A DNA stretch of 38,171 bases from Syntrophobacterales bacterium (lineage in GTDB: Bacteria; Desulfobacterota; Desulfobaccia; Desulfobaccales; 0-14-0-80-60-11), in contig JAGVAH010000096.1 of assembly GCA_020060385.1 (NCBI GenBank), positions 1 to 38,171 of the forward strand. Reading direction: 5' to 3'. The stretch's first letter is position 1. Every line of letters starts with the position of its first letter. Position numbers and translations under genes: made by a program. The notes beneath the pieces were generated by a model that saw only the letters and a list, made by a program, of their open reading frames with translations, was not told the DNA's origin and did no database searches. Below, piece after piece: positions 14,849 to 22,759 of this stretch.

Positions 14849-17800
14849 CCGCATCATCGATTTTTCGGTGCACAACAAGGTCATCGTCTTCATCATCGTG
14901 GCTGCGGCCTGCATGATGGGATGGTGGTCCATGCGCCATTTGCCCCTGGACGCGGTGCCGGACCTCACCGACACCCAGGTGATCATCTACTCCCGGTGGG
15001 ACCGCAGCCCGGACATCATCGAAGACCAGGTGACCTATCCCATCGTCACCGCCATGCTGGGCGCGCCCCAGGTCAAAGCCGTGCGCGGTTTTTCGGATTT
15101 CGGCTATTCTTACGTTTACGTGATTTTCGAAGACGGCACCGATATTTACTGGGCCCGATCCCGGGTCTTGGAATATTTGTCCGGGGTGTTGCCCGTATTG
15201 CCTCCGGGCGTCAGGACGGAATTGGGTCCCGACGCCACCGGCCTGGGTTGGATCTTTCAGTATGCCCTGGTGGACACCACCGGCAAGCACAGCCTGGAGG
15301 AGTTGCGCTCCTTGCAGGATTGGTATCTCCGCTATTACCTGAAAGGCGTCCCCGGGGTGGCGGAGGTGGCGCCGGTGGGCGGTTTCGTCCAGCAGTACCA
15401 GGTGAATGTGGACCCCAACCGGCTGCAGTCTTACAACCTGTCCATCAGCAAGGTGGCCAAGGCGGTGCAGGGCGGCAATAAAGAAGTGGGGGGCCGTCTC
15501 CTGGAATTCGGGGGCACCGAGTACATGGTGCGGGGCCGGGGTTACGCCAAGTCGCTGCAAGATTTTGAAAATATCGTTCTGGCCGCCAGTGAGGACGGCT
15601 CGCCCATCCGCGTCAAGGATATCGGCCAGGTGGTCAAAGGGCCGGATTACCGGCGGGGGGTCACCGACCTGGACGGCACCGGGGAGGTGGTCTCCGGGAT
15701 CGTGGTCATGCGCCAGGGGCAAAACGCCCTGGACGTCATTGACCGGGTCAAGGCCAAGATCAAGGAGATCGACCCCGGGCTGCCTAAAGGGGTCAAGATT
15801 GTCCCCATTTATGACCGCTCCGACTTGATCCAGCGGGCCATCGGCAATATGAAGTCCACCCTGGTGGAGGTGCTGATCACCGTTTCGGCGGTGATCCTCA
15901 TCTTTCTCTGGCACTTCCCCAGCGCCATCATCCCGGTGATCACCATCCCGGTGGCGGTGCTCATTTCTTTCATTCCCTTCCGGATGATGGGGGTCACGGC
16001 CAACATCATGTCCCTGGGGGGGATCATCATCGCGGTGGGGGCCTTGGTGGACGCGGCCATCGTGGTGGTGGAGCAGGTCCACAAGAAGCTGGAGAAGTGG
16101 CAGCAGACGGGCAGGCTCCAGGACTATCAGGAGATCGTGGTGGGCGCGGTCAAGGAGGTGGCGGGGCCCAGTTTTTTTGCCCTGCTGGTGATCGCGGTGG
16201 CCTTCCTCCCCGTTCTCAGCCTGGAGTCGGTGGAAGGCCGGATGTTCAAGCCCTTGGCCTACACCAAGAACCTGTCCATGCTGGTGGCCGCGGTCTTGGC
16301 CATTACCCTGGACCCGGCCCTGCGGCTGCTCTTCACCCACATGCAGAATTTCAATTTCCGGCCCCCCTGGTTGTGCCGGCTGACCAACGCCATGCTGGTG
16401 GGCACCATCCATAGCGAGGAGAAGCACCCCATCAGCCGGCGCTTGATCCGCTTTTATGAACCCTTGGTCACCTGGTCTCTCAAGCGCAAATGGTGGGTGA
16501 TCGGCGGGGCCGTGGCCCTGATGCTCCTGACCATCCCCGCGTATACGCACCTGGGGTCGGAATTCATGCCGCCCTTGGAGGAGGGGTCCATCCTCTACAT
16601 GCCCTCCACCATGCCGGGAATCTCCATCGGCGAAGCCCAAAAAGTGCTCCAGGTCACGGATCGCATCATCAAACAGTTTCCGGAAGTGGACCGGGTCCTG
16701 GGCAAGGCCGGCCGGGCAGAAACCTCCACGGACCCGGCCCCGGTGTCCATGCTGGAGACGGTGATCACCCTGAAGCCCAAATCCCAGTGGCGCCCGGGGA
16801 TGACCCAGGAAAAGCTCATCGCCGAGATGAATCAGGCCCTGACCCTGCCGGGGCTGGCCAACGCCTGGACCATGCCCATCAAGGGGCGCATCGAGATGCT
16901 GAGCACGGGCTTAAGGACCCCCGTGGGCATCAAGATCTCCGGGGACAATCTCCAAAAGATCGAAGAAATCGGGGCCCGCATCGAATCCCTGCTGCCCAAG
17001 GTCAAGGGGACCCGCAGCGTCTTTGCTGAGCGCACCGGCACCGGCTATTTTCTCGATTTCGATTGGCACCGGGAGCAACTGGCCCGCTATGGCCTGAGCA
17101 TCGATGAGGTCCAGGACGTGGTGCAGAACGCCATTGGCGGGGAAAACGTCACCACCACCGTGGAAGGGCGGGAACGCTACCCGGTGAATGTGCGCTACCA
17201 GCGGGACTTCCGCTCCGATTTCAGCGCCCTGGAGCGTATTCTGGTGCCGGCCTCCGGGGGCAAGCGGCAAATCCCCCTGGGGCAGCTGGCCACCATCAAG
17301 GTGGTGAGCGGGCCGGCCATGATCCGGGATGAGGACGGCCTCTTAACGGGCTATGTTTACGTGGATATCGCCGGCCGGGATGCCAACGGCTATGTGGAGG
17401 AAGCGGCCCGCCTCCTCACAGACAAGCTGCAACTGCCGCCGGGCTACGCCATCTCCTGGAGCGGCCAGTACGAAGCCGCGCAGCGGGTGAAGCAGCGCTT
17501 GCTCCTGGTGGTGCCCCTGACCCTCTTTCTCATCTTCCTGCTCCTTTATATGAATACCCGGTCCATCCCCAAGACCATGCTCATCATTCTGGCGGTGCCC
17601 TTTTCCGCGGTGGGGGCCGTCTGGTTTTTGTATCTGCTGGGCTACAACCTGAGCATCGCGGTCTGGGTGGGTTTGATCGCGCTCTTGGGAGTGGACGCGG
17701 AAACGGGCATCTTCATGCTCCTCTACCTGGACCTGGCTTACGAGCAGGCGAAAAAGGAAGGGCGGCTGAAGACGCTGCCCCAATTGCACGACGCCATCGT

Positions 17801-18026
17801 CGAGGGCGCGGCCAAACGGATCCGGCCCAAGTTCATGACCGCGGCCACCCTGCTCTTTGGGCTCATACCCATCATGTGGTCCACCGGGGCCGGGGCCGAT
17901 GTCATGAAACGCATCGCTGCGCCCATGATCGGTGGCATCTTCACCTCTTTTCTCCTGGAATTGCTGGTCTACCCCGCCATCTACGAGATCTGGAAATGGC
18001 ACTTCGAGGTGAAAAAGGAGGCTTAA
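14841..18026 (+). CDS. cusA: CusA-type heavy-metal RND efflux pump
   Basis: A ~1061-aa inner-membrane pump of the HME-RND family (Cu(I)/Ag(I)-type). The signature GALVDAAIVVVEQVHKKLE matches CusA/CzcA. Met587 (ILYMPST), Met637 (PVSMLET) and Met686 (RIEMLSTG) have exactly the 50/49 spacing of the E. coli CusA relay residues Met573, Met623 and Met672, so monovalent copper or silver is favoured over Zn/Co. Twelve TM segments and two periplasmic loops are present, and DAETGIFMLLYLD lies in the C-terminal TM region. The ATG at 14841 overlaps the cusB-like stop as ATGATTAA, which implies translational coupling. An in-frame upstream ATG at 14823 is less likely. No outer-membrane partner is adjacent; the TolC-type gene at 4003 may serve. 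Confidence 0.95.
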   Translation: MINRIIDFSVHNKVIVFIIVAAACMMGWWSMRHLPLDAVPDLTDTQVIIYSRWDRSPDIIEDQVTYPIVTAMLGAPQVKAVRGFSDFGYSYVYVIFEDGTDIYWARSRVLEYLSGVLPVLPPGVRTELGPDATGLGWIFQYALVDTTGKHSLEELRSLQDWYLRYYLKGVPGVAEVAPVGGFVQQYQVNVDPNRLQSYNLSISKVAKAVQGGNKEVGGRLLEFGGTEYMVRGRGYAKSLQDFENIVLAASEDGSPIRVKDIGQVVKGPDYRRGVTDLDGTGEVVSGIVVMRQGQNALDVIDRVKAKIKEIDPGLPKGVKIVPIYDRSDLIQRAIGNMKSTLVEVLITVSAVILIFLWHFPSAIIPVITIPVAVLISFIPFRMMGVTANIMSLGGIIIAVGALVDAAIVVVEQVHKKLEKWQQTGRLQDYQEIVVGAVKEVAGPSFFALLVIAVAFLPVLSLESVEGRMFKPLAYTKNLSMLVAAVLAITLDPALRLLFTHMQNFNFRPPWLCRLTNAMLVGTIHSEEKHPISRRLIRFYEPLVTWSLKRKWWVIGGAVALMLLTIPAYTHLGSEFMPPLEEGSILYMPSTMPGISIGEAQKVLQVTDRIIKQFPEVDRVLGKAGRAETSTDPAPVSMLETVITLKPKSQWRPGMTQEKLIAEMNQALTLPGLANAWTMPIKGRIEMLSTGLRTPVGIKISGDNLQKIEEIGARIESLLPKVKGTRSVFAERTGTGYFLDFDWHREQLARYGLSIDEVQDVVQNAIGGENVTTTVEGRERYPVNVRYQRDFRSDFSALERILVPASGGKRQIPLGQLATIKVVSGPAMIRDEDGLLTGYVYVDIAGRDANGYVEEAARLLTDKLQLPPGYAISWSGQYEAAQRVKQRLLLVVPLTLFLIFLLLYMNTRSIPKTMLIILAVPFSAVGAVWFLYLLGYNLSIAVWVGLIALLGVDAETGIFMLLYLDLAYEQAKKEGRLKTLPQLHDAIVEGAAKRIRPKFMTAATLLFGLIPIMWSTGAGADVMKRIAAPMIGGIFTSFLLELLVYPAIYEIWKWHFEVKKEA

Positions 18027-18154
18027 GACCAGGGCCAAGGTTTTCCGGGAGTCATTTTCAAACAGTCATGCCTAAGCCGCTGGCCCGCTCATACACCATG
18101 AAAAGCGCGTAGGGCGGGCGGGCGGGATCGCCCGCCTCGGTAAACGCACGCGCC

Positions 18155-18176
18155 GCACAGGCTGGAAAGCCTGTGC
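18155..18176. repeat. perfect 9-bp hairpin downstream of cusA
   Basis: GCACAGGCT, loop GGAA, AGCCTGTGC. It follows a GC-rich GGGCGGGCGGGATCGCCCGCC palindrome at about 18112-18137. There is no trailing T run, so it is not a canonical terminator. It may stabilise the 3' end of the cusA transcript. Confidence 0.6.
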
Positions 18177-18229
18177 CATCAATTCTGAGGACTTTTCAAA
18201 TACCATTTTGCAATCAAAAGACATTGAAC

Positions 18230-18290
18230 TGTAGGGGCGAATCTTGTGTTCGCCCTGTGCGGGCGGGCGAACACAAGATTCGCCCCTACA
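18230..18290. repeat. 61-bp perfect palindrome (TGTAGGGGCGAA... family)
   Basis: Two perfect 26-bp arms surround a 9-base loop (TGTGCGGGC). The arms begin TGTAGGGGCGAATCTTGTGT and continue with TCGCCC. It lies between convergent genes (cusA and the NosL operon) and could block read-through in both directions. A shorter relative is at 11431-11463. The rest of the 294-bp gap shows no other feature. Confidence 0.9.
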
Positions 18291-18320
18291 AGAAAATTGC
18301 CGTTAGATTGCGACGTGGTA

Positions 18321-19313
18321 TTACATTTTGAGATTGGAGAAGATGATCTGGTAGGTGGCGATAGCGGTGAATAGCAGATAGGAGATGATGGAAGTCAGGG
18401 CGAGACGCCTCTGCATGGACGGCAAGGTCTCTTTCAGGCTGGGAATCTGCCTAAAAGGCATCAGCACCCCCACCCCCATGCCGGCCACCCCCCCCACCAA
18501 CAGCAGCAGATAGAGGCAATAGCCGATATAGCCGTATTCCTTCTGGAGGATGCAAAAAGGGCAATGATGGGTGGGCAGCTCATAAAAATAGATGGAAATA
18601 AAGGAGATGAAGGCGGCGATGGCTATCAGGAAGGTCAGGAGAATCGCGGCCGAGAACCCGTAGCCCATGCGGTCGCGGCGATAGAACGCCATCCCCAAGG
18701 CCAGGGTCCCCAGCATGGCGGCATAAAAGACGACCTCCATGGAGGCCCGGGGGAGGGAGACAATCTCTGCAGCCACGCCCGCGGTATCCCCACTAAACAC
18801 CGAACCGCAGCAGGAGGTAATGACTTCCGGCCTCAGCCCCAGGAAATACTTGGCCTGCATAATGGTCTCGGCCAGAATCAACGGCGCCAGGACCAGCAGC
18901 AGCAGGTATTTGACTTTGATGAGGGGATAATCGTACCCTTGGTTATCCGCAAAATTGATGATGAGCCAAAGTCCTGCCAGGAGGAAGGTAATTATTTTAA
19001 GCACTACCAGAGGGAAGCCCCACTGGTTGACGTTCAGGGACCCCACCGCGCACATGGCCCCGGTAAAAAAGGGGTGGAGGGCGTCCGCGGTGTAAATGAA
19101 CAAGAAGAGGGAAAAAAGTTGGAAAACCAGGACATAACCGAGAATCGTGGAGATGAGGTAGGTTTTTCTCTCCAGCCGCAGCTGGGTTTCGCTGCCGCTC
19201 TTGATATCCCAATACCTCAAAATCAGCGCGCCGGTGAAAGAGGCATAGAGCACCATGCCGCTGATCAGGAGGGAACTGAGAAAGAGGGCCAGGATTCCCG
19301 GTTTGAAAAACAC
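18321..19313 (-). CDS. eight-TM membrane protein with DsbB/VKOR-like CPFC motif
   Basis: A 330-aa polytopic inner-membrane protein with about eight hydrophobic helices (roughly residues 8-30, 53-75, 103-120, 134-150, 192-210, 221-243, 262-286, 303-325). A HHCPFCILQKEYGYIGY segment (Cys251, Cys254) sits just before a helix, like the redox CxxC of DsbB or VKOR proteins. Further cysteines are Cys88 and the pair Cys168-Cys169. A thiol-redox role supporting copper binding is an inference; I do not recognise a named family. Its GTG start directly abuts the ATPase stop codon, so it is the last gene of the NosL operon. Confidence 0.75.
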   Translation of the reverse strand: MFFKPGILALFLSSLLISGMVLYASFTGALILRYWDIKSGSETQLRLERKTYLISTILGYVLVFQLFSLFLFIYTADALHPFFTGAMCAVGSLNVNQWGFPLVVLKIITFLLAGLWLIINFADNQGYDYPLIKVKYLLLLVLAPLILAETIMQAKYFLGLRPEVITSCCGSVFSGDTAGVAAEIVSLPRASMEVVFYAAMLGTLALGMAFYRRDRMGYGFSAAILLTFLIAIAAFISFISIYFYELPTHHCPFCILQKEYGYIGYCLYLLLLVGGVAGMGVGVLMPFRQIPSLKETLPSMQRRLALTSIISYLLFTAIATYQIIFSNLKM

Positions 19314-19997
19314 TCAGATGACTCCGGCATCGATGATGCGGCCGTCCCGCATCTTCACCACCCGGTCCACGATCTCTGACTCGTGGACCATGGGGTCGTG
19401 GCTGGCAATGAGGATGGTTTTCCCCTGGCCTTTAAAATCGCCCATGATGTCCAGAAACTCCCGGGATAGGCCGGTATCCAGGTGGGCGGTGGGTTCGTCG
19501 GCGATAATCACCCCGGGATCGTTCACCAGGGCCCGGGCGATGGCGGTGCGCTGGGCTTCCCCCCCGGAGAGCCATTCCACCTTGGCGGCCCCCTTGGAGG
19601 TCAGGTTTAAGAGGTCCAGCAGTTTAAGGGCCCGCTTTTTCAGACCCCCCAACGGCTCGCCCAGGGGATAGGCCGGCAGCATGACGTTTTCCAGGACGCT
19701 GATGCCCCGGATAAGATTGAATTGCTGAAAGATAAAGCCAAAGGTGGAGCGCCGGATTTGGGTGAGAAAGCGCTCCGGCAGGCTGGTAATCTCCCGGTCC
19801 TGAAGCATAATGCGCCCGGCCGTGGGCCTGGCCATGCAGCCCAGGAGGCTCAAGACCGTGGTCTTGCCCGAGCCGCTGGGCCCGGTGAGCACCGTCACCT
19901 GGTGGGGGGCGATGTTCAGGCTCAGGTCGTGAATGGCCACATATTCATTGGGCAGACCCGCGTTAAAAACCTTTCTGATGTGCTGCAGTTGGATCAT
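19314..19997 (-). CDS. ABC transporter ATPase (LolD/MacB-like)
   Basis: A 227-aa ATP-binding subunit. Walker A GPSGSGKTT is at residues 39-47, followed by the Q-loop (FIFQQFNLI), the signature LSGGEAQRTAIARAL, Walker B VIIADEPT and the switch His in IASHD. The closest well-known groups are LolD, MacB and FtsE-type ATPases that partner FtsX-like permeases, which fits the next gene upstream. The ATG at 19997 has a GAGG-type ribosome site; a TTG one codon earlier is possible. It probably powers a mechanotransmission-type or lipoprotein/copper-chaperone-related step rather than solute import. Confidence 0.9.
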   Translation of the reverse strand: MIQLQHIRKVFNAGLPNEYVAIHDLSLNIAPHQVTVLTGPSGSGKTTVLSLLGCMARPTAGRIMLQDREITSLPERFLTQIRRSTFGFIFQQFNLIRGISVLENVMLPAYPLGEPLGGLKKRALKLLDLLNLTSKGAAKVEWLSGGEAQRTAIARALVNDPGVIIADEPTAHLDTGLSREFLDIMGDFKGQGKTILIASHDPMVHESEIVDRVVKMRDGRIIDAGVI

Positions 19998-20004
19998 CAA
20001 AACC

Positions 20005-21141
20005 TCAGGTGCGCATCACCGCATCCGGATCGATGGTGGCCGCCCGCCAAGAAGGGATAATGGTGGCCACGGTATAGGGAATCACCGTAAAAAAGAAAAG
20101 AATGGCGATCTGATAGCCACTGATAAAGGGGGTCAGGCGGAACTCCGGATAGAGAACGGCCCAGCCTTTGAGCACCGGCTCGAACAGGGTGGCTGAGGCG
20201 TAGAAGATATGGCCATAGGCCAGGATGATGCCCAGGAAGAAGGAGGACAGGGAGACCACCAGGCCTTCCCAAAATTTCATCTCCAGGACATCCGCGGTTT
20301 CCCAGCCGATGGCCTTGAGGATGCCGATCTCCCGCTTCTCTTCGGCGCTCAAGCCCGCGGCCTTGTCCCAGGCGAAGATCAGAAAGGCCAGGACCGCGCC
20401 GGCCAGGATGGCGATCATGATCCCCCCCCGCCAATCGAAGACTGCATCATAAGTCCTCAAGATCTCCTCCCGGGTAATGGCCCGGGTATCGGGGAGGGCG
20501 TCCACGATTTTGGCGGCAATGGTGGGAATCTCTTTTCGGTTGGCCACCTGCACTGTCAAATCCGTGGCCCGGTCCGGGGGGACGCCGAAAACGCGGGTGA
20601 ATCCCGGGACGGAAATCAAGATCAGGTCAGAGGACAGTAATTCCGAGTCGGGGCTGAGAACCCCCTTAATAAAAAAAGTGGCGGGCTTGCCGTCATAGGT
20701 GCGGAAGACGATGCTGCTGCCGCGAAAGAGCCGGCGCACCCGGGAAATGCCGGCCCCCACTATGATCTCCTGGTCTTTCAAAGGCAGATCCTCCGGCACC
20801 ATCAGGGTATAATTGGCCTGGGCCCCGGGATCATAATAATAGCCCCAGAACCGCGCCTTGACTGCCTTGACTCCTCGGATCTTGCCGATTTGGGCCCCAT
20901 GGGACACGGGGATGAGATCGTGTCTGCCGGCCACCATTTTCTGGACGATGATTTCCGGGGACCCCCTCAAGACCAGGGCCGCTTCGTTTTTCAGGGCCTG
21001 GGTAAAGAACATGACCGATCCCAGGACAAAGACCACCAGGGTATAGACCAGCACCAGGGCCAGGTTCTTGCCTTTGCGCCGCCACAGGGAGGAAAGGGTA
21101 AAGTCCAGGATATACCGCTGCTTGTCGATGGCTTTAATCAT
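20005..21141 (-). CDS. FtsX-like ABC permease
   Basis: A 378-aa permease of the MacB/FtsX superfamily. TM1 (about residues 27-50) precedes a periplasmic domain (~55-235). Three C-terminal helices follow (IMIAILAGAVLAFLIF, then VVSLSSFFLGIILAYGHIF and a final IAILFFFTVIPYTVATII). The conserved cytoplasmic stretch EEKREIGILKAIGWETADVLEMKFWEG in part is the family hallmark for ATPase contact. It ends 7 bp before the ATPase gene and begins with an 8-bp ATGATTAA overlap on the preceding small gene. Together they form an ABC unit dedicated to the NosL operon. Confidence 0.9.
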   Translation of the reverse strand: MIKAIDKQRYILDFTLSSLWRRKGKNLALVLVYTLVVFVLGSVMFFTQALKNEAALVLRGSPEIIVQKMVAGRHDLIPVSHGAQIGKIRGVKAVKARFWGYYYDPGAQANYTLMVPEDLPLKDQEIIVGAGISRVRRLFRGSSIVFRTYDGKPATFFIKGVLSPDSELLSSDLILISVPGFTRVFGVPPDRATDLTVQVANRKEIPTIAAKIVDALPDTRAITREEILRTYDAVFDWRGGIMIAILAGAVLAFLIFAWDKAAGLSAEEKREIGILKAIGWETADVLEMKFWEGLVVSLSSFFLGIILAYGHIFYASATLFEPVLKGWAVLYPEFRLTPFISGYQIAILFFFTVIPYTVATIIPSWRAATIDPDAVMRT

Positions 21142-21433
21142 GGAGTTTCTGCAAGGTTGCCGGAGGACCGATAATGGAGCCGCTGGGGAAATGGTCCAGG
21201 GCCAGGGGATGACTTTGGAGCGCGGTGTGCCAGTCAGCCTGGGAGGGATGCCGGGTATATCGGGCTTCCGTGGACAGGCAGAGGTCGGTGAGCCCCAGGT
21301 TCTTGACCACTTGGGCCTTTTGCCGGAGCAAGGCCAAATCCCCCTGGGTCACGTATCCCGCCTGCATGAGGATGGACATCAGCAGTAACAGGCACAACCC
21401 CAAAAAGAACAAGAATCCGTCCGATTTACGCAA
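21134..21433 (-). CDS. small membrane-anchored protein of NosL operon; start uncertain
   Basis: At least 99 aa. A hydrophobic helix (FLFFLGLCLLLLMSILMQ) is followed by a soluble segment with STEARYTRHPSQADWHTALQ and LALDHFPSGSI, which looks like a conserved His-rich motif. I do not know its function; the cluster suggests copper or redox handling. TTG at 21433 is the first conventional start, but the frame is open for 29 more codons upstream and reads like protein (IHPWGWLHQTGQAAISRLF...HERDKA). That stretch has no ATG, GTG or TTG. An ATT at 21518-21520 overlapping the NosL stop is the possible true start. Confidence 0.75.
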   Translation of the reverse strand: MRKSDGFLFFLGLCLLLLMSILMQAGYVTQGDLALLRQKAQVVKNLGLTDLCLSTEARYTRHPSQADWHTALQSHPLALDHFPSGSIIGPPATLQKLHD

Positions 21434-21515
21434 GGCCTTATCCCGCTCATGGCCAAATAACCGGCTGATGGCCGCCTGACCGGTTTGGTGGAGCCACCCC
21501 CAGGGGTGGATCTGA

Positions 21516-22001
21516 TTAATCCAGGGTCTTAATGATATCCGGGGTTATGTGGTTAAAAGGCAAAATCTCCTTGCCCTTATGGTCGATTTTAAAGTCTTTG
21601 GCCGCAGCCGCGTCCTGAAAAGGGATCAGCTCTCTGCCCATGGGTCCGTAAATATCGCTGCCGATGACATAATGGGCCTGGAGGCCGTCAACCAGCTGCA
21701 TACTATAATAATCCGTCACCAGAATGAGGGCGATATCCTTCTGGTTCTTCCCAGGATTATATTTAGGCAGGTTAAAGTAATATTTCATCAGGTCCTTAAC
21801 CCCGTCGAAAAAGGCGTGGGTGCCGTCTTTAAAGACGATCTGGGCCACAAAATCCGGATATTTGGCCACAAACATGCCGCAAACCGGACATTTATCCGCC
21901 GGAGTGATCTTGGGGGGCTTGATCTCCTCTGCGCCCCAGAGAAGACCAGTTATGCCTAACAACAGGAAACCAAAGAAAATAAAGAACTTGAAAAATTTCA
22001 T
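21516..22001 (-). CDS. nosL: NosL-family copper-binding protein (first of two)
   Basis: A 161-aa exported protein with a signal-like hydrophobic N-terminus (residues 2-23). The NosL motif KCPVCGMFVAKYPDFVAQI has Cys38, Cys41 and Met43. NosL is a Cu(I)-binding accessory protein for nitrous oxide reductase, but no nosZ is visible here, so the client may be another cuproprotein. The conserved body includes FFDGVKDLMKYY and TDYYSMQLVDGLQAHYVIGS. The ATG at 22001 has GGGAG five bases upstream; a GTG two codons earlier is possible. It is the second gene of the operon. No lipobox is obvious, unlike many NosL. Confidence 0.9.
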   Translation of the reverse strand: MKFFKFFIFFGFLLLGITGLLWGAEEIKPPKITPADKCPVCGMFVAKYPDFVAQIVFKDGTHAFFDGVKDLMKYYFNLPKYNPGKNQKDIALILVTDYYSMQLVDGLQAHYVIGSDIYGPMGRELIPFQDAAAAKDFKIDHKGKEILPFNHITPDIIKTLD

Positions 22002-22098
22002 CAGCACTCCCTGCGTCGCCCGCTCCTTTTACAGAGAAGGGGCCAGTGGGAAATTCCCAGGGAAATTAAGGTCTCCCACTGGCCCGTTGCCTATCTGC

Positions 22099-22638
22099 CT
22101 ACTTCTTTTCCCCAGGCTGCATTGGCTGCATCTGGTGCATCTGCTTCATTTTGGCCCGTTTGGCCCGGATCATCTTCGTATCGTTATACATATCTTCGTA
22201 AGTGGCCTTTATGGCGTCTTCAAAGTTGGCGAGTTTGCCGCCGTTTTCCTTAATAAAGGCCAAGGCGTCCTTCTTGTCGGCAAAGGCCCATTTGGCCGTT
22301 TTCGTCATCACCCCCGGCTTTTTCCCGCCGATGACCCAGTAGGCCTTTTCCGCATCGATCAAATTTTTCTTATTGTAATCCGCCACCATTAGGGTTGTGG
22401 GCTGCTTATCGAGGGTGACAGCCAGATCGATGGCCGTGCAGTGGAGGCTGCAGGAACCAAAGCTGGAACCATCGCTATACTTTGTCAGCATCCGGCTGTG
22501 GGCAAATTTTTCCCGGTCCATGCCACAGTATTTACAGTTCTTATGGGCTTGAATATCTGGTAGGGTTTCGGCGTAAACTGTCACTCCGGTTAGTAAAAAT
22601 AACGCTGCCAGCATCCCGCATAAAATCTTTCTTTTCAT
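22099..22638 (-). CDS. NosL-family protein with second Cys pair and Met/His-rich tail
   Basis: A 179-aa exported protein whose signal peptide ends near VYA-ET (residue ~23). The NosL motif NCKYCGMDREKFAHSRM has Cys35 and Cys38. A second pair, Cys63 and Cys67 (SCSLHC), and a C-terminal KQMHQMQPMQ stretch offer additional potential copper ligands. The YWVIGGKKPGVMTKTAKWAF segment is the typical NosL core. AGGAGG precedes the ATG at ideal spacing. It is the promoter-proximal gene of the six-gene operon. Sequence similarity to the second NosL is limited, so the two probably have distinct tasks. Confidence 0.9.
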   Translation of the reverse strand: MKRKILCGMLAALFLLTGVTVYAETLPDIQAHKNCKYCGMDREKFAHSRMLTKYSDGSSFGSCSLHCTAIDLAVTLDKQPTTLMVADYNKKNLIDAEKAYWVIGGKKPGVMTKTAKWAFADKKDALAFIKENGGKLANFEDAIKATYEDMYNDTKMIRAKRAKMKQMHQMQPMQPGEKK

Positions 22639-22711
22639 TGCTTCCTCCTGAAATCGTGGATTTTTTCCCCACCACCGGCTCCCCCCAGAGTTTGAACCAG
22701 CTTTGCCGTTG

Positions 22712-22759
22712 ATTTACCCCGGTGAACTGGATAATGACCATGGTTTCACCGGGATAAAT
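22712..22759. promoter_or_regulatory. 15-bp inverted repeat upstream of NosL operon, possible operator
   Basis: ATTTACCCCGGTGAA (22712-22726) and TTCACCGGGATAAAT (22745-22759) are inverted copies differing at one base, separated by 18 bases. The repeat lies 74-121 bp upstream of the first NosL start. It could be a dimeric regulator site or a hairpin in the leader transcript. No second copy was seen elsewhere in the window. Confidence 0.55.

Noticed and set aside
14106-16640. 844-aa open frame on the minus strand across cusB/cusA-like genes
   Set aside because: Its translation is dominated by His, Gly, Asp and Gln with no domain, as expected for the antisense frame of a GC-rich gene. Both sense genes have clear motifs.
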